Part shown: positions 17,682 through 28,187 of the stretch, in pieces
How the letters are laid out: each line of letters starts with the position of its first letter
Position numbering within the stretch: the first letter of the stretch is position 1
Source: Serratia sp. PL17
Lineage (GTDB): Bacteria; Pseudomonadota; Gammaproteobacteria; Enterobacterales; Enterobacteriaceae
Length of the DNA: 64,000 bases
Reading direction: 5' to 3'
Assembly (NCBI RefSeq): GCF_017832355.1
Contig: NZ_JAFIBY010000001.1
Coordinates: forward strand, 1,116,001-1,180,000
Made by a program: the position numbers and the translations under genes
The notes under the pieces: model-generated
What the model was told of the DNA's origin: nothing
Seen by the model: the letters and a program-made list of their open reading frames with translations, nothing else
Database searches by the model: none

Positions 17682-18767
17682 TTAGCGATGGCCATACACG
17701 CGGGGCTGCGTGTAATGGTCGATAAGCGGTACGGTAATGTTGGCCAGCAGTACGGCAAAGGCGACGCCGTCGGGATAACCCCCGTAAACGCGGATAAGCC
17801 ACACCAGAACGCCAACCAACGCGCCATAAATAAGGCGGCCTCTCGGCGTAGTAGACGCGCTGACTGGGTCGGTGGCAATAAAGAATGCACCCAACATGCT
17901 GGCACCGGAGAACAGATGAATCAGGGGCGAAGCTTGCTGCGCCGGATCAAGCCACCAGGCCAGACCGGAACACACCGCGATGGCTGCCAGCATGCTGAAC
18001 GGGATCTGCCAGTGAATCAGGCGGCGGGCCAACATAAACAGGCCACCGGCCAGAAAACCGAGGTTGACCCATTGCCAACCGATGCCGGCTAACGCACCAC
18101 CGAACAGCGGCTGCTGCAAAACCTGTTCGACGCTATGACCGCTGCGCAGGCCGGTTTTGAATCCGTCCAATGGCGTCGCCTGGCTGATGCCATCAATGCC
18201 CATTTGCAATTCATGGATGCTGGCACCTTGTGCAGTATGGCCGCTGAAAATAGCCAACAGCGTATCCTGGAATGACAGTGCGGTCGCACGTAGCTCATCC
18301 GGCGGCAGCCAGCTGGTCATCTGTACCGGGAAAGCGATCAGCAAGACGACATAGCCCACCATTGCCGGGTTGAACGGATTTTGTCCAAGGCCGCCATACA
18401 GCTGTTTAGCAATGACAATGGCGAAGAAGGTACCGATCACAATCATCCACCAGGGTGCTAACGGTGGCAAACTGATCCCCAGCAGCAGGGCGGTCAGCAG
18501 GGCAGAGTTATCCGCCAGCCGGGTGCGTACCGGCAATTTACGCAAGGCGAGAATGGCGCCTTCCGCCAATAGCGCGACGATCATTGCCAGAGCGGTTTGC
18601 ACCAGGGTGCCATAGCCAAAAAAAACTACCTGCGCCGCAATACCGGGAATACAGGCCAACATCACCCACAGCATAATACGGCGGGTGCTTTGCTGGTTGT
18701 GGGTGAAAGGAGAGCTGGCGATGTGCAAGCCTTTGGTGGTTGCGGGTTGTACCGGCCTGAACTTCAT
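17682..18767 (-). CDS. rsxD: Electron transport complex subunit RsxD
   Basis: Multi-pass membrane subunit (RnfD/NqrB family) of 361 residues. Typical segments: KDNSALL-like [44 protein letters not shown], and [15 protein letters not shown], the region carrying the covalent-flavin threonine. The start at 18767 (MKFRPVQP) adds about a dozen residues before [10 protein letters not shown] relative to E. coli; an upstream frame adds 104 more without support. Unlike in E. coli it does not follow rsxC directly; about 1.4 kb with an opposite-strand gene intervenes. Confidence 0.9.
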   Translation of the reverse strand: MKFRPVQPATTKGLHIASSPFTHNQQSTRRIMLWVMLACIPGIAAQVVFFGYGTLVQTALAMIVALLAEGAILALRKLPVRTRLADNSALLTALLLGISLPPLAPWWMIVIGTFFAIVIAKQLYGGLGQNPFNPAMVGYVVLLIAFPVQMTSWLPPDELRATALSFQDTLLAIFSGHTAQGASIHELQMGIDGISQATPLDGFKTGLRSGHSVEQVLQQPLFGGALAGIGWQWVNLGFLAGGLFMLARRLIHWQIPFSMLAAIAVCSGLAWWLDPAQQASPLIHLFSGASMLGAFFIATDPVSASTTPRGRLIYGALVGVLVWLIRVYGGYPDGVAFAVLLANITVPLIDHYTQPRVYGHR

Positions 18768-19148
18768 AGAATAACTACACCTATCTTTACCGTATATTGG
18801 CAAGTTCAACGCGCCTCTCAGCGGAGGCGCAGGGAAAATTATAGCGCTGCATTCTACCTGAATCACTGCAAGGGTAATACGTCTTAATTGTAGGGCTATT
18901 AAGCTTTTAGCACTGCGCGTGTGCCAGGGGTTGGCAGGCAAATGGCGCGATTGGATTTTTCTTGGTGATAAAACCGGGATAGCTTGGTGCAGCAATCGTG
19001 AAATAGTCGTCATCACTGACCGGCGACAGGCAATATCCACTGGATTAATCGGGGGGATTAGGCCCCGTTTTTCGCACAAAATAACAACTTTTGCATAATC
19101 TATGTGGGTTATTATCCCGAGTATTATTAAGTTAGTGAATGTATATTA
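18768..19148 (-). promoter_or_regulatory. Gap between rsxD and the AraC-type gene, with a probable rsxD promoter
   Basis: Non-coding, 381 bases. On the minus strand a perfect -10 hexamer TATAAT lies at 18843-18838, about 70 bases before the rsxD start. No -35 of good quality is seen at ideal spacing. The leader contains a 7-bp hairpin, GCGCCTC with GAGGCGC, at 18811-18830. A GGGG/CCCC hairpin followed by five T lies at 19052-19072 on the plus strand. AT-rich DNA at 19080-19148 should hold the promoter of the plus-strand gene. Confidence 0.5.
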
Positions 19149-20042
19149 ATGACTAATGAAGATGTATTTTTTATTGAAGAGTTAATTGAGTGGGTTGAGA
19201 TACATCTGGAGAAACGGCCAAACCTGGACGAAGTCGCGCGCATTTCCGGCTATTCCAAGTGGCACCTGCAACGTAAGTTCAAACGTATCACTGGTATTCA
19301 ACTTGCCACCTATATTCGCTCACGCATTCTGACGCGCGCCGCGGTAGCGTTACGTATTACTCATCGTTCTATTATCGATATTTCAGACGAACTGGGTTTC
19401 GATTCCCAGCAAACCTTCACTCGGATGTTCAAACAGCGTTTCGACACCACGCCTAACCGTTACCGTTCGATGGAGCGGTGGGATGTGAAGAACCTGATGC
19501 CGCGCTTTAGTTTTGATGCCAACTTTGCGGCTGACTACTACCCAGAGGTCAAGCGCCTGACCCTGCCGGATATGCAATTGGTTGGCTACTCACGTCAGTT
19601 GGATTTTGTCGGAGAGACGGAGATCGAACATTCGTCTTGTATGGCGATGAAAGATGAAATCTTTACCGATTTCTTCCGCGGGCTTAATGTCGATTGCCAC
19701 CGTGTTTACAGTATTCACTCTGTCCGTAATCGAGGGGGCAGCGAATGTTCCGCGACGCACATCATGGCGGTGGATCCTGAGAATAAAAAAGACATTTTGT
19801 CAGGTTATCATATTGATAATATCCCTATTGCCGGGCGTGAGTATATCTCCATCAATCATTTGGGTACCGCGAAAGAGTGTTCACAGTTCTTTGCCTATCT
19901 GAGCACCCATGTGATGCCAGGACTCCGGCATGAGGTGAAAGGCAGCATTGAAATGGAAATTATTCAAACCAAAGAATGGAATCAGGATTCGAAAATGCGT
20001 CAGATCGACGTTGATTACACCTATCTGATTTCTATCGACTAG
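19149..20042 (+). CDS. AraC-family regulator with GyrI-like C-terminal domain (Rob type)
   Basis: A 297-residue transcription factor. Residues about 8-107 are a MarA/SoxS/Rob-type double helix-turn-helix: LDEVARISGYSKWHLQRKFK first, IIDISDELGFDSQQTFTRMF second, then TPNRYR. Residues about 130-295 resemble the GyrI-like effector-binding domain attached to Rob (RLTLPDMQLVGYSRQ through REYISINHLG). It lies antisense inside the rsx operon. Given that Rsx controls SoxR in E. coli, a redox or drug-stress regulator here is an attractive but untested idea. The first 60 bases are more AT-rich than neighbours, a mild sign of acquisition. Confidence 0.8.
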   Translation: MTNEDVFFIEELIEWVEIHLEKRPNLDEVARISGYSKWHLQRKFKRITGIQLATYIRSRILTRAAVALRITHRSIIDISDELGFDSQQTFTRMFKQRFDTTPNRYRSMERWDVKNLMPRFSFDANFAADYYPEVKRLTLPDMQLVGYSRQLDFVGETEIEHSSCMAMKDEIFTDFFRGLNVDCHRVYSIHSVRNRGGSECSATHIMAVDPENKKDILSGYHIDNIPIAGREYISINHLGTAKECSQFFAYLSTHVMPGLRHEVKGSIEMEIIQTKEWNQDSKMRQIDVDYTYLISID

Positions 20043-20125
20043 AGGGCGCCCCTGTAAGCGGAGCCGTCAATTGGGTTCAGCTAGCCTCATCATGGTCGCC
20101 AGCGACACTGACATACAATAAGGCA

Positions 20126-20158
20126 TTGAGGCGCCCTGGATCCTGCAAGGCGCCTCAT
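20126..20158. terminator. Hairpin between the AraC-type gene and rsxC
   Basis: ATGAGGCGCC pairs with GGCGCCTCAT over a 13-base loop, four bases after the rsxC stop and about 85 after the plus-strand stop. It can end both converging transcripts, and would separate rsxC from rsxD transcription. The T tracts are short. Confidence 0.6.
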
Positions 20159-20162
20159 TTCG

Positions 20163-22502
20163 TCACTCTTTATCCATTTCTGCCGTGGTCAGACTCTGCG
20201 CGGCTTTTTTAGCTTTGACGCGTGCGATGGCCGCCGCAACCGCTGCCTTGCGCGGATCCTCTTCTGTCACTGTGGCAGCGGGTTCGGCCGGTGTGTCAAC
20301 CGGGGCTGCCTGCTGCGCGGCTTTCTTGGCTTTGGCACGGGCGATGGCCGCCGCAACCGCTGCCTTGCGCGGATCCTCTTCTGTCACAGTGGCAACGGGC
20401 TCGGCCGGTGTGTCAACCGGGGCGGCCTGCTGCGCGGCTTTTTTGGATTTGGCACGGGCGATGGCCGCCGCAACCGCCGCCTTGCGCGGATCCTCTTCTG
20501 TCACTGTGGCAACGGGCTCGGCCGGTGCGTCAACCGGGGCTGCCTGCTGCGCGGCTTTCTTGGCTTTGGCACGGGCGATGGCCGCTGCAACCGCCGCCTT
20601 GCGCGGATCCTCTTCTGTCACAGTGGCAACGGGCTCGGCCGGTGCGTCAACCGGGGCTGCCTGCTGCGCGGCTTTCTTGGCTTTGACTCGCGCCAATGCC
20701 GCCGCAACCGCCGCCTTGCGTGGATCCTCCTCTGTCACTGTGGCAACGGGCTCGGCCGGTGCGTCAACCGGGTCCACCTGCTGGGCGGCCTTCTTGGCTT
20801 TGACTCGCGCTAATGCCGCAGCCACTGCCGCCTTGCGCGGATCATCGCCTTCTGCGGCGGCACTCGGCGTAGGGATTATTTCCTGCTGGGCGCGGCGTTC
20901 GCGAGCCTGCGCCTTGCGAGCCTCGCGGGCAGCAATCATCTCGCTGTTGTCCGGCGCGTCACCGCGAATAGTGCCCGTCGCCGGTGCGGCATTCTTACTG
21001 CGAACCCGTGCCAGGGCAGCCTGAACGGCATCCTGATCGCCATCGGTTAATTTGACCGCCGCTTTCTTGTGGCGCTCTTCGCGTGCCAGTTTTTCACGTT
21101 CGAGACGCGCCAGCTTGGCTTCATAACGTGCCTTGGCTTCCGCCGTGCGTGCCGCTTCCTGATCGATGGCTTTGATCTCGGCCTTTTCCTGGCGGTAGTA
21201 CTGCACCAGCGGAATATTGCTTGGGCAAACAAACGCACAGGCACCACATTCAATGCAGTCGAACAGATTATGATTGCGGGCTTTTTCGTGTTCTTCGCCG
21301 CGGCTGAACCAGTAAAGCTGTTGCGGTAACAGACCTGCTGGGCAAGCGTCAACGCACAAGCCGCAGCGAATGCAGGATTGTTCGGGTTCCTGTGGCGCCA
21401 TTTCACTGACAGACGGTGCCAGAATACAGTTGCTGATCTTCACGATCGGCACGTTAAGCGCGGGGAGGGTAAAGCCCATTAGCGGGCCGCCCATCACCAC
21501 CATTTGCTGGGGCTGGGGCTGAAAACCGGCAAACTTCAGCAGGTGTTGCACTGGCGTACCAATGCGTGCCCACAGGTTGCCCGGTTGGCTCAGGGCTTCG
21601 CCGGTCAGGGTCACCACGCGCTCGATCAGGGGCTCACCGTCGACAATGGCGCGTTTGATCGCAAAGGCGGTGCCGACGTTTTGCATGAGCACGCCAATCG
21701 CGGAGGAGTGCTTGCCGTGCGGCACTTCTTTGCCTGTCAGGATCTTGGTGAGCTGCTTGGCGCCACCGGAAGGGTACTTGGTCGGGATCACGCGCAGGGC
21801 AATGCCGGGCTGGTCACGTAACGCATGTTTTAACGCGTCGATCGCTTCGGGTTTATTGTCCTCGATACCGATCAGGGTGACCTTGGGTTGCAGCAGGTGA
21901 CGCAGGATTTGCGTGCCTTCGATAATTTGATCGGCATGTTCCTGCATCAGACGATCATCGGCAGTGATATAAGGTTCACATTCTGCGGCATTCAGGATCA
22001 GGGTTTCCACCCCGTTCATCCCCCCTTGCAGCTTGCTGGCGGTCGGGAAACCGGCACCGCCCAGCCCGGCGATGCCGGCCTGATGAATACGTTGGATCAG
22101 TTCGTTCGTTGCCAGTTGGCGGTAATCCGCCACCGGCGTGCGCTCACACCAGCGGTCTTCGCCGTCAGGCTCAATGATCACGCACAGCTCTGCCAACCCT
22201 GATGGGTGAGCCGTGATATGCGGTTTGATGGCGCTAACGGTACCGGAGGTGGGGGCGTGCACGGGGACAGTGCGGCCACGGCCGACGGTCAGCGGTTGGC
22301 CTTTAAGTACCCGATCGCCCGTTTTGACGCACAGCTCACCTTCCGGCCCCAGATGTTGCTGAAGCGGGATAACAAAGGTGTCAGGCAGTGGAGCGACACG
22401 CAGCGGCACACCGCTGGACAGCGTCTTCATTTCCGGTGGATGGATCCCGCCGTCGAAATCCCAAATCCGGTCTTTTTTGAAGGCGGCGAACAAATTAAGC
22501 AT
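20163..22502 (-). CDS. rsxC: Electron transport complex subunit RsxC
   Basis: Peripheral, NADH-dehydrogenase-like subunit of 779 residues. The N-terminal part ([13 protein letters not shown]) leads to the nucleotide/FMN-binding domain with [17 protein letters not shown] and [16 protein letters not shown]. Two [4Fe-4S] motifs follow: [17 protein letters not shown] and [15 protein letters not shown]. From residue 553 the C-terminus is an Ala/Lys-rich array of 39-residue repeats. The start overlaps rsxB by eight bases. In this genome rsxC ends the first half of a split operon. Confidence 0.95.
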   Translation of the reverse strand: MLNLFAAFKKDRIWDFDGGIHPPEMKTLSSGVPLRVAPLPDTFVIPLQQHLGPEGELCVKTGDRVLKGQPLTVGRGRTVPVHAPTSGTVSAIKPHITAHPSGLAELCVIIEPDGEDRWCERTPVADYRQLATNELIQRIHQAGIAGLGGAGFPTASKLQGGMNGVETLILNAAECEPYITADDRLMQEHADQIIEGTQILRHLLQPKVTLIGIEDNKPEAIDALKHALRDQPGIALRVIPTKYPSGGAKQLTKILTGKEVPHGKHSSAIGVLMQNVGTAFAIKRAIVDGEPLIERVVTLTGEALSQPGNLWARIGTPVQHLLKFAGFQPQPQQMVVMGGPLMGFTLPALNVPIVKISNCILAPSVSEMAPQEPEQSCIRCGLCVDACPAGLLPQQLYWFSRGEEHEKARNHNLFDCIECGACAFVCPSNIPLVQYYRQEKAEIKAIDQEAARTAEAKARYEAKLARLEREKLAREERHKKAAVKLTDGDQDAVQAALARVRSKNAAPATGTIRGDAPDNSEMIAAREARKAQARERRAQQEIIPTPSAAAEGDDPRKAAVAAALARVKAKKAAQQVDPVDAPAEPVATVTEEDPRKAAVAAALARVKAKKAAQQAAPVDAPAEPVATVTEEDPRKAAVAAAIARAKAKKAAQQAAPVDAPAEPVATVTEEDPRKAAVAAAIARAKSKKAAQQAAPVDTPAEPVATVTEEDPRKAAVAAAIARAKAKKAAQQAAPVDTPAEPAATVTEEDPRKAAVAAAIARVKAKKAAQSLTTAEMDKE
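20166..20846 (-). repeat. rsxC: In-frame 117-bp tandem repeat encoding the RsxC tail
   Basis: Five full copies plus a shortened sixth of a 39-codon unit, beginning [20 protein letters not shown] and continuing through [17 protein letters not shown]. Copies are nearly identical at the DNA level, differing by Ala/Thr, Leu/Ile or Val/Ala changes, which indicates recent expansion or gene conversion. An earlier degenerate unit ([15 protein letters not shown]) lies upstream. The opposite strand has a long open frame that is only a by-product of the repeat. Confidence 0.9.
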
Positions 22503-23067
22503 GTTGCTCCACGTGAATCACTTGCACCGGGATCGTCTTCATATCCCACTTCCAGTTGGCGGTAGTGGTGGCGACCGGTCTCATTTCAATACAATCGGTA
22601 GGGCACGGCGCAACACACAGGTCGCAGCCGGTACAAAGATCGGTAATGACGGTATGCATGGCGCGGGTGGCACCGACGATGGCGTCCACCGGGCAAGCCT
22701 GAATACACTTGGTGCAGCCGATACAATTGGCTTCGTCGATATAGGCGATCTGACGTACAGGCTCGACAGCGGCTTCGCTACCCAGCGGCTGTGGTTCGAC
22801 GTTGAGCAGCTCGGCTAATTTCAGCATCACTTGCTCGCCACCCGGCGCGCATTTGTTGATCATCTCACCGTTAGCCACGGCTTCGGCATAAGGGCGGCAA
22901 CCGGGGTAACCGCATTGGCCACACTGACTCTGGGGCAGGATCTCATCGACCTGCTCGGCCACGGGGTCTTCTTCTACTTCAAAACGGCGTGCGGCAAAGC
23001 CCAGCACCAGGCCAAACAACAGGCCGAGCGCGCTCAATGCCGCAATCGCAATCCATAACGCGGTCAT
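22495..23067 (-). CDS. rsxB: Electron transport complex subunit RsxB (ferredoxin-type)
   Basis: Iron-sulfur subunit of 190 residues with a single N-terminal membrane anchor ([20 protein letters not shown]). A four-cysteine cluster domain is [15 protein letters not shown] with a later Cys in NKCAPGG. Two [4Fe-4S] ferredoxin motifs follow: [18 protein letters not shown] and [18 protein letters not shown]. Its start overlaps the rsxA stop by one base and its end overlaps rsxC. Confidence 0.96.
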   Translation of the reverse strand: MTALWIAIAALSALGLLFGLVLGFAARRFEVEEDPVAEQVDEILPQSQCGQCGYPGCRPYAEAVANGEMINKCAPGGEQVMLKLAELLNVEPQPLGSEAAVEPVRQIAYIDEANCIGCTKCIQACPVDAIVGATRAMHTVITDLCTGCDLCVAPCPTDCIEMRPVATTTANWKWDMKTIPVQVIHVEQHA

Positions 23068-23648
23068 TAGAATTTCACCAGCCCGGTAAAGCCCATAAAG
23101 GCCAGTGACATCAGCCCGGCGGTGATCAGCGCGATGGACGAACCGCGGAAAGGGGCCGGTACGTCGGCGACAGCCAAGCGTTCACGGATCGCAGCGAACA
23201 ATACCATCACCAGCGAGAAACCTGCGGCGGCACTGAAGCCATAGACCGCAGACTGCAGGAAATTGTAGCCGAGGTTGACGTTAAGCAGCGCAACGCCCAG
23301 TACCGCGCAATTGGTGGTGATCAACGGCAGGAAAATGCCCAGCAGGCGATACAGCGCCGGGCTGGTTTTGCGCACAACCATCTCGGTAAATTGCACCACG
23401 ACGGCGATCACCAGAATAAATGACAGCGTGCGCAGATACACCAGATCCAACGGAACCAGGATAAAGGTGTTGATCACCCAGGCGCTGACGGAGGCCAGCG
23501 TCATAACAAACGTGGTAGCCATCCCCATACCAATGGCGCTTTCCAGCTTTTTGGAAACGCCGAGGAACGGGCACAGGCCAAGAAACTTCACCAGGACGAA
23601 GTTATTCACCAGTACGGTGCCGACAAACAGGAGCAGGTATTCGGTCAT
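23067..23648 (-). CDS. rsxA: Electron transport complex subunit RsxA
   Basis: Integral membrane subunit of 193 residues, about six membrane segments, homologous to RsxE. Signature half-motifs with conserved Cys: [15 protein letters not shown] and [15 protein letters not shown]. It is the promoter-proximal gene of the rsx operon. A terminator-like hairpin with a T tract reaching almost to its ribosome site is described separately. Confidence 0.96.
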   Translation of the reverse strand: MTEYLLLFVGTVLVNNFVLVKFLGLCPFLGVSKKLESAIGMGMATTFVMTLASVSAWVINTFILVPLDLVYLRTLSFILVIAVVVQFTEMVVRKTSPALYRLLGIFLPLITTNCAVLGVALLNVNLGYNFLQSAVYGFSAAAGFSLVMVLFAAIRERLAVADVPAPFRGSSIALITAGLMSLAFMGFTGLVKF

Positions 23649-23658
23649 TGCGATGCCT

Positions 23659-23696
23659 AAAAAAATAAAAGCCGCCTATTATCGGGAATTGGCGGC
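23659..23696 (-). terminator. Terminator-like hairpin in the rsxA leader
   Basis: On the minus strand GCCGCC and GGCGGC form a 6-bp stem over a 14-base loop, followed by TTTTATTTTTTT. The T tract ends about 11 bases before the rsxA ATG. It may end the ydgK transcript. As no promoter fits between it and rsxA, it may instead act as an attenuator of the rsx operon. Confidence 0.6.
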
Positions 23697-23793
23697 CTGA
23701 CCACAACATAGGGATAGCAGGGTTATTGCCCTTTTTGCCCATTTTTGGCGAATATTTACACAATAACTCGCACAAAACGTGCCACAGCCGAGG

Positions 23794-24234
23794 TTAGCGC
23801 TCGGTAAAGGTACCTTTGACCCGTTGTGAACGCTTCATATAAGGCACCAGCAGCGCCGCCATTAACAATGGCCAACCCAAACTGCGCACAGCCAACTCAT
23901 CCGGTACCGGCGCAAAGGCAAAGGCTTTCACCGCCAGCAACACGGTGATCAACAGCCACAAGAGGAAGAGTTTGGGGAACCGCAGTGATCGGTGGCAGAA
24001 CAACCAAAGCAGCCACAGGGTAAAGCACCACATCGCCAGCGTCGTCAGCACTGAAAAATACCACTGCATGCTAAAGGCCTGGGCGTTGGTCAGCAGGTAT
24101 TCGCGCGATTCCGGCATGAAAATGGCCATGGCATACAGGAGCAGCATCAGGCTGGCACTAAGCAGGGTGACGATCAGATAGGCCATTGGGGCCAGCAACC
24201 AACCGCCGATACGGGTGTATTCAGCTTGAGACAT
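23794..24234 (-). CDS. ydgK: DUF2569 inner-membrane protein YdgK
   Basis: A 146-residue protein with four hydrophobic segments, starting IGGWLLAPMAYLIVTLLSASL, the characteristic opening of DUF2569 proteins. The ATG at 24234 (MSQAEYTRIGGW) is chosen because AGGAAG precedes it; a longer frame adds ten residues. It is upstream of rsxA as in E. coli. Function is unknown. Confidence 0.85.
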   Translation of the reverse strand: MSQAEYTRIGGWLLAPMAYLIVTLLSASLMLLLYAMAIFMPESREYLLTNAQAFSMQWYFSVLTTLAMWCFTLWLLWLFCHRSLRFPKLFLLWLLITVLLAVKAFAFAPVPDELAVRSLGWPLLMAALLVPYMKRSQRVKGTFTER

Positions 24235-24318
24235 AAACGGCTTCCTGGGTAAGACATGATTCAATGAGACAGCCGCATAGCTTAGCGGGTAATGCGGGCT
24301 TAGTCATCAATATCACGT

Positions 24319-24446
24319 TATACCCTGTATACTTGAAGCTGCCTCTTTGTTGGCTTCCTGCGCTTACCCCGGTCACATACTGCTTGTTGGCTCCGGGGGA
24401 TGCGCTGAGTTGCCGCCGCGATGCAATTTCAATTATTTGGGGTATA
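24319..24446. repeat. ERIC (intergenic repeat unit) element
   Basis: About 128 bases beginning TATACC and ending GGTATA, with internal segments typical of ERIC: ACTTGAAGCTGC, TTGGCT, CACCCCGGTCACATACT-like and GGCTCCGGGGGATGCG, and TGCAATTTCAATTATTTGGG. The inverted halves form a long imperfect hairpin. It lies 57 bases after the araA stop. Confidence 0.85.
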
Positions 24447-24502
24447 GATGTCAGGGAGCGTTTGGCTACCGGCAGACTGTTTTGCTGCCGGTAGCGGGAA
24501 AA

Positions 24503-26008
24503 CTAACGGCGGTTAAGTTGGTAGTAGGCGTCGTTCCAGCGCAGCGCATTTTTGAATGCCGGAAGGGTGGTTGCCTGATCGATTAACAAAAACTCGATGT
24601 TATGCATTTCGGCATACAGTTGTAACAGTTCGGCATCCAGCGCCTGTGAGAATACGGTATGGTGTGCTCCCCCCGCCAGGATCCAGGCTTCAGCGGCAGT
24701 GGCCAGCGTGGGTTGTGCCCGCCAAATGGCACGTGCCACCGGCAGTTTTGGCAGTGGATGCGGCTGTTCCACCGTGTCCACCTGGTTGACCAGCAAACGG
24801 AAGCGATCGCCCAGGTCAATCAGGCTCGCGTTAACGGCAGGGCCGGCCGGGGTGGAGAAAATCAGCCGCGCCGGGTCGGCCTTGCCGCCGATTCCGAGAG
24901 GGTGGATATCCAGCAGCGGTTTGTGTTCTTTGGCGATCGACGGACAGACCTCCAGCATGTGTGAGCCGACCACTAAATCGTTACCGGGTTGGAAGTGGTA
25001 GGTGTAATCCTCCATAAACGACGTGCCACCGTTTAACCCGCTGGCCATGACCTTGAGAATGCGCAGCAAGGCCGCAGTTTTCCAATCGCCTTCGCCGCCA
25101 AAGCCGTAACCTTGTTGCATTAGGCGCTGCACCGCCAGCCCCGGCAGCTGTTTCATGCCATGCAGGTCTTCAAAATTGGTGGTGAAAGCCTGGAAGTTAC
25201 CCTGTTCAAGGAATCGCTTCATGCCCAGTTCGATCCGCGCGGCATCGATCAGGTTCTCTCGCTTTGCCCCGTTGATCTTCGCAACGTCACTTAACACATA
25301 GCTGGCTTCATACTCTTCAATCAGCGCATCCACATCGCCACGGCTGACTTCATTGATGACGCTGACCAAATCGCCGATACCATAGGCATTGACCGAGTAG
25401 CCAAACTGGATCTGGGCGCCGACCTTGTCGCCCTCTGTCACCGCCACTTCACGCATGTTGTCACCAAAGCGAGCCACTTTCAGCTGCTGGCTGGCCTGTT
25501 TGGCTGCGGCTGCGCGCATCCATTGGCTGATGCGTCGGTGTGCCTCGGGATCCTGCCAGTGGCCGGCAATCACGCTGTGCTGTTGACGCATACGGGCGCC
25601 AATGAAACCAAACTCACGGCCGCCGTGAGCCGTTTGGTTAAGGTTCATAAAGTCCATATCCATGCTGTCCCAAGGGACCTGGGCGTTGAACTGGGTATGG
25701 AACTGCAGCAGGGGCTTGTGGAGGATGGATAATCCTGCGATCCACATTTTTGCCGGTGAGAAAGTGTGAAGCCAGGTCAGAATGCCGATGCACTGTGGCT
25801 GATAGTTGGCGTCACGGCACAGAGCGGTGATTTCATCCGGTGTGGTGACCAACGGTTTCAGCACCAGTTTTACCGGCAACCCGGCTTCGCGGTTAAGGCT
25901 ATCAACCACCTGCTCGGCGTGAGTTCTGACCTGTTGCAACGTTTGCGGGCCATAAAGGTGTTGGCTGCCGATGGCGAACCAGACTTCGCGCTGTTTAAAT
26001 GCGTCCAT
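24503..26008 (-). CDS. araA: L-arabinose isomerase
   Basis: Converts L-arabinose to L-ribulose in the cytoplasm; 501 residues, full length. It opens [20 protein letters not shown]. Metal/catalytic region segments are visible: [30 protein letters not shown] and [18 protein letters not shown]. Second gene of araBA, 145 bases after araB with a hairpin between. No araD follows; the next features are an ERIC element and ydgK. Confidence 0.97.
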   Translation of the reverse strand: MDAFKQREVWFAIGSQHLYGPQTLQQVRTHAEQVVDSLNREAGLPVKLVLKPLVTTPDEITALCRDANYQPQCIGILTWLHTFSPAKMWIAGLSILHKPLLQFHTQFNAQVPWDSMDMDFMNLNQTAHGGREFGFIGARMRQQHSVIAGHWQDPEAHRRISQWMRAAAAKQASQQLKVARFGDNMREVAVTEGDKVGAQIQFGYSVNAYGIGDLVSVINEVSRGDVDALIEEYEASYVLSDVAKINGAKRENLIDAARIELGMKRFLEQGNFQAFTTNFEDLHGMKQLPGLAVQRLMQQGYGFGGEGDWKTAALLRILKVMASGLNGGTSFMEDYTYHFQPGNDLVVGSHMLEVCPSIAKEHKPLLDIHPLGIGGKADPARLIFSTPAGPAVNASLIDLGDRFRLLVNQVDTVEQPHPLPKLPVARAIWRAQPTLATAAEAWILAGGAHHTVFSQALDAELLQLYAEMHNIEFLLIDQATTLPAFKNALRWNDAYYQLNRR

Positions 26009-26099
26009 TAAAAACTCCTGAATTGTGTATTGGGACTGATTTGCTGAACCGCGGGTTGGGACGGATACCCGTAATAGTTGGCGTTGCGTCGGTATCTAA

Positions 26100-26131
26100 G
26101 CGCATTCCCGGTGAGGTGACCGGGGATGCGC
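26100..26131 (-). other. Intercistronic hairpin between araB and araA
   Basis: GCGCATTCCCGGT pairs with ACCGGGGATGCGC (12 Watson-Crick pairs and one wobble) over a 6-base loop. It lacks a T tract, so it is more likely to stabilise or partition the araBA message than to terminate it. Confidence 0.6.
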
Positions 26132-26153
26132 AGGAAGCCAACGGGGGGCCACG

Positions 26154-27827
26154 TCACGTATCTTGGGCGTAGCGTGGCTCGGCGGCCTGGCACCATTGCT
26201 GATAACGCTGATAAAGTTGTTGGTAGCGAGCGACACGCTGTGCGTCTGGCTGTAAGGTGCGTTCGATGTCACAGGCCATTTGGCGTTGGGCGTCGGGCAC
26301 ACTGCCAAAACGGCCCGCGGCCACGGCGGCGAAGATCGCCGCGCCCAACGCACAACACTGATCGGAGGCAACAATGTGCAGCGGCCGGTTCATTACGTCG
26401 GCGCAGACCTGCATGATCGCCGTGGATTTACGCGCAATACCGCCCAAGGCCAGCACGTTATCGACCGGGATCTCCTGCTGTTCAAAGCACTCCATAATGG
26501 CGCGGGCGCCAAAGGCGGTGGCGGCAATAAACCCGCCAAACAGGGTCGGCGCATCGGTACCGAGATTGAGATCGGCTATCACACCTTTCAACCGCTGGTT
26601 AGCGTAAGGGGTGCGACGGCCGTTAAACCAGTCCAGCACCACCGGCAGATGGTCCAGTGAAGGAGCCTTGGCCCAAGCGTCGGTCAGTGCCGCCAGTAAC
26701 CCCGTTTCAATGTCTTGCAGCTGTGGCCGCAATTGAGGGTGATTTTTTGCGGCTTCACGCAGCGGCCAGCTGAGCAAACGGCTGAACCACGCATACATAT
26801 CGCCAAAGGCTGATTGTCCGGCCTCCATGCCGATCAACCCCGGCACCACGCTGCCATCGACCTGGCCACAAATGCCTTGAATGGCACGCCCGTCTGCCCG
26901 TTTGCGATCGGCGATCAAGATGTCGCAGGTAGAGGTGCCAATCACTTTTACCAAGGTATAAGGTTGGGCACCCGCACCGACGGCACCCATATGACAGTCA
27001 AAGGCACCACCGGACAAGACCACTGTCGTCGGTAATCCAAGGCGTGTGGCCCATTCAGGGCTCAAGGTACCCACCGGCAGGTCGGCGGTGTAACAATCTT
27101 CAAACAGTGGCCAAGGCAAGTGCTCAACCAACATGGGGTCGAGGGCAGCAAAAAAGGCTTTTGGTGGCAGACCGCCCCAGTCGGGGTGCCACAATGTCTT
27201 GTGGCCCACGCTGCAACGCCCGCGTTTTAGCTGATGTGGGGCAGTGGTGCCGGACAAAAGCGCCGGTACCCAATCGCACAGTTCCACCCAGGAAGCGGCC
27301 GCCCGGCGAACCTCGGCGTCTTGGCGCGTGACATGCAGGATCTTGGCCCAGAACCATTCGGCCGAGTAGACGCCGCCGATATAGCGGGAATAGTCGGGGA
27401 ATTCACCGCTGCGGCACAGCCGATTGATGGCGTCGGCTTCTTCGAGGGCGGTGTGATCTTTCCACAGGACAAACATGGCGTTTGGGTTGTCGGCAAATTC
27501 TGGCCGCAGCGCCAATACCTGGCCTTGCTCGTCTATCGGCGCCGGCGTGGAGCCTGTTGAGTCAACGCCAATGCCAATCACCTGCAACCGTTGCTGCGGG
27601 GTCATACGTTGTACCAGACCGACAATGGCCTGTTCCAGGGTTTCAATATAGTCGAGTGGGTGATGGCGGAAACGGTTCTCCGCCGCATTGCAGAATTCAC
27701 CGCGTTGCCAGCGGGGATAATAAACCACCTCGGTATCCAGCTCCGCACCGTCCTGGCAGTCAACCGCCAAAACCCGTACCGAATCGCTACCGAAATCCAA
27801 TCCCAGGGCAATAGCACCTGCCGTCAT
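26154..27827 (-). CDS. araB: Ribulokinase
   Basis: FGGY-family kinase that phosphorylates L-ribulose to L-ribulose 5-phosphate; 557 residues, near the usual length. It begins with the ATPase-fold strand [19 protein letters not shown], with [15 protein letters not shown] as the sugar-site region, and [25 protein letters not shown] as the C-terminal FGGY signature region. First gene of araBA, divergent from araF across a 360-base control region. Confidence 0.96.
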   Translation of the reverse strand: MTAGAIALGLDFGSDSVRVLAVDCQDGAELDTEVVYYPRWQRGEFCNAAENRFRHHPLDYIETLEQAIVGLVQRMTPQQRLQVIGIGVDSTGSTPAPIDEQGQVLALRPEFADNPNAMFVLWKDHTALEEADAINRLCRSGEFPDYSRYIGGVYSAEWFWAKILHVTRQDAEVRRAAASWVELCDWVPALLSGTTAPHQLKRGRCSVGHKTLWHPDWGGLPPKAFFAALDPMLVEHLPWPLFEDCYTADLPVGTLSPEWATRLGLPTTVVLSGGAFDCHMGAVGAGAQPYTLVKVIGTSTCDILIADRKRADGRAIQGICGQVDGSVVPGLIGMEAGQSAFGDMYAWFSRLLSWPLREAAKNHPQLRPQLQDIETGLLAALTDAWAKAPSLDHLPVVLDWFNGRRTPYANQRLKGVIADLNLGTDAPTLFGGFIAATAFGARAIMECFEQQEIPVDNVLALGGIARKSTAIMQVCADVMNRPLHIVASDQCCALGAAIFAAVAAGRFGSVPDAQRQMACDIERTLQPDAQRVARYQQLYQRYQQWCQAAEPRYAQDT

Positions 27828-27909
27828 GATGTGACTCCTGATGTGTTAACACGCTGTGACAACCATAGGAGCCGAAGCGGTGGGCAGGTGAGGAGCCGTT
27901 GGCTGGAAG

Positions 27910-28001
27910 TATGCACTTTTCTGCTTCACGCAGTGGTTTTGTGATGGCTGTCATAAGTTAGCGCTTGGCGAAACTCGCTAAATATATGCACATATCTGCT
28001 G
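27910..28001. promoter_or_regulatory. Divergent araB/araF control region with AraC-like and CRP-like sites
   Basis: TATGCACTTTTCTGCTT (27910-27926) and TATGCACATATCTGCTG (27985-28001) are two copies of a TATGnA-N7-GCT motif like the E. coli AraC half-site, 75 bases apart in the same orientation. Between them TGTGATGGCTGTCATA (27940-27955) matches a CRP site in both halves. A weaker TGTGA lies at 28013. The 27828-28187 gap has no gene. Confidence 0.65.
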
Positions 28002-28187
28002 TATTCCACGGATGTGATAGCGCTCTACATTTAAGTAACAAATACCCGCTAAAACTTAAGCCGTCTTACCCCTGCCGTGGGTGATTGCCGCGATATATGC
28101 GACATACCGACGGTATAAAACCTAATGATAACGTTTTCACCGCGAGCGGGTTTCGTCGCCAAAGAGAACAAAATAGCGGAGAGCATC

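Noticed and set aside
20166-20846. Possible CRISPR array because of regular repeats
   Set aside because: The repeats are contiguous, 117 bp long, coding and in frame with rsxC, with no unique spacers and no cas genes.
20185-21024. Long plus-strand open frame (279 codons) of repeated Ala/Thr/Ser-rich sequence
   Set aside because: It is antisense to the rsxC tail repeats; the reading frame is a by-product of the 117-bp repeat and its composition is unnatural.
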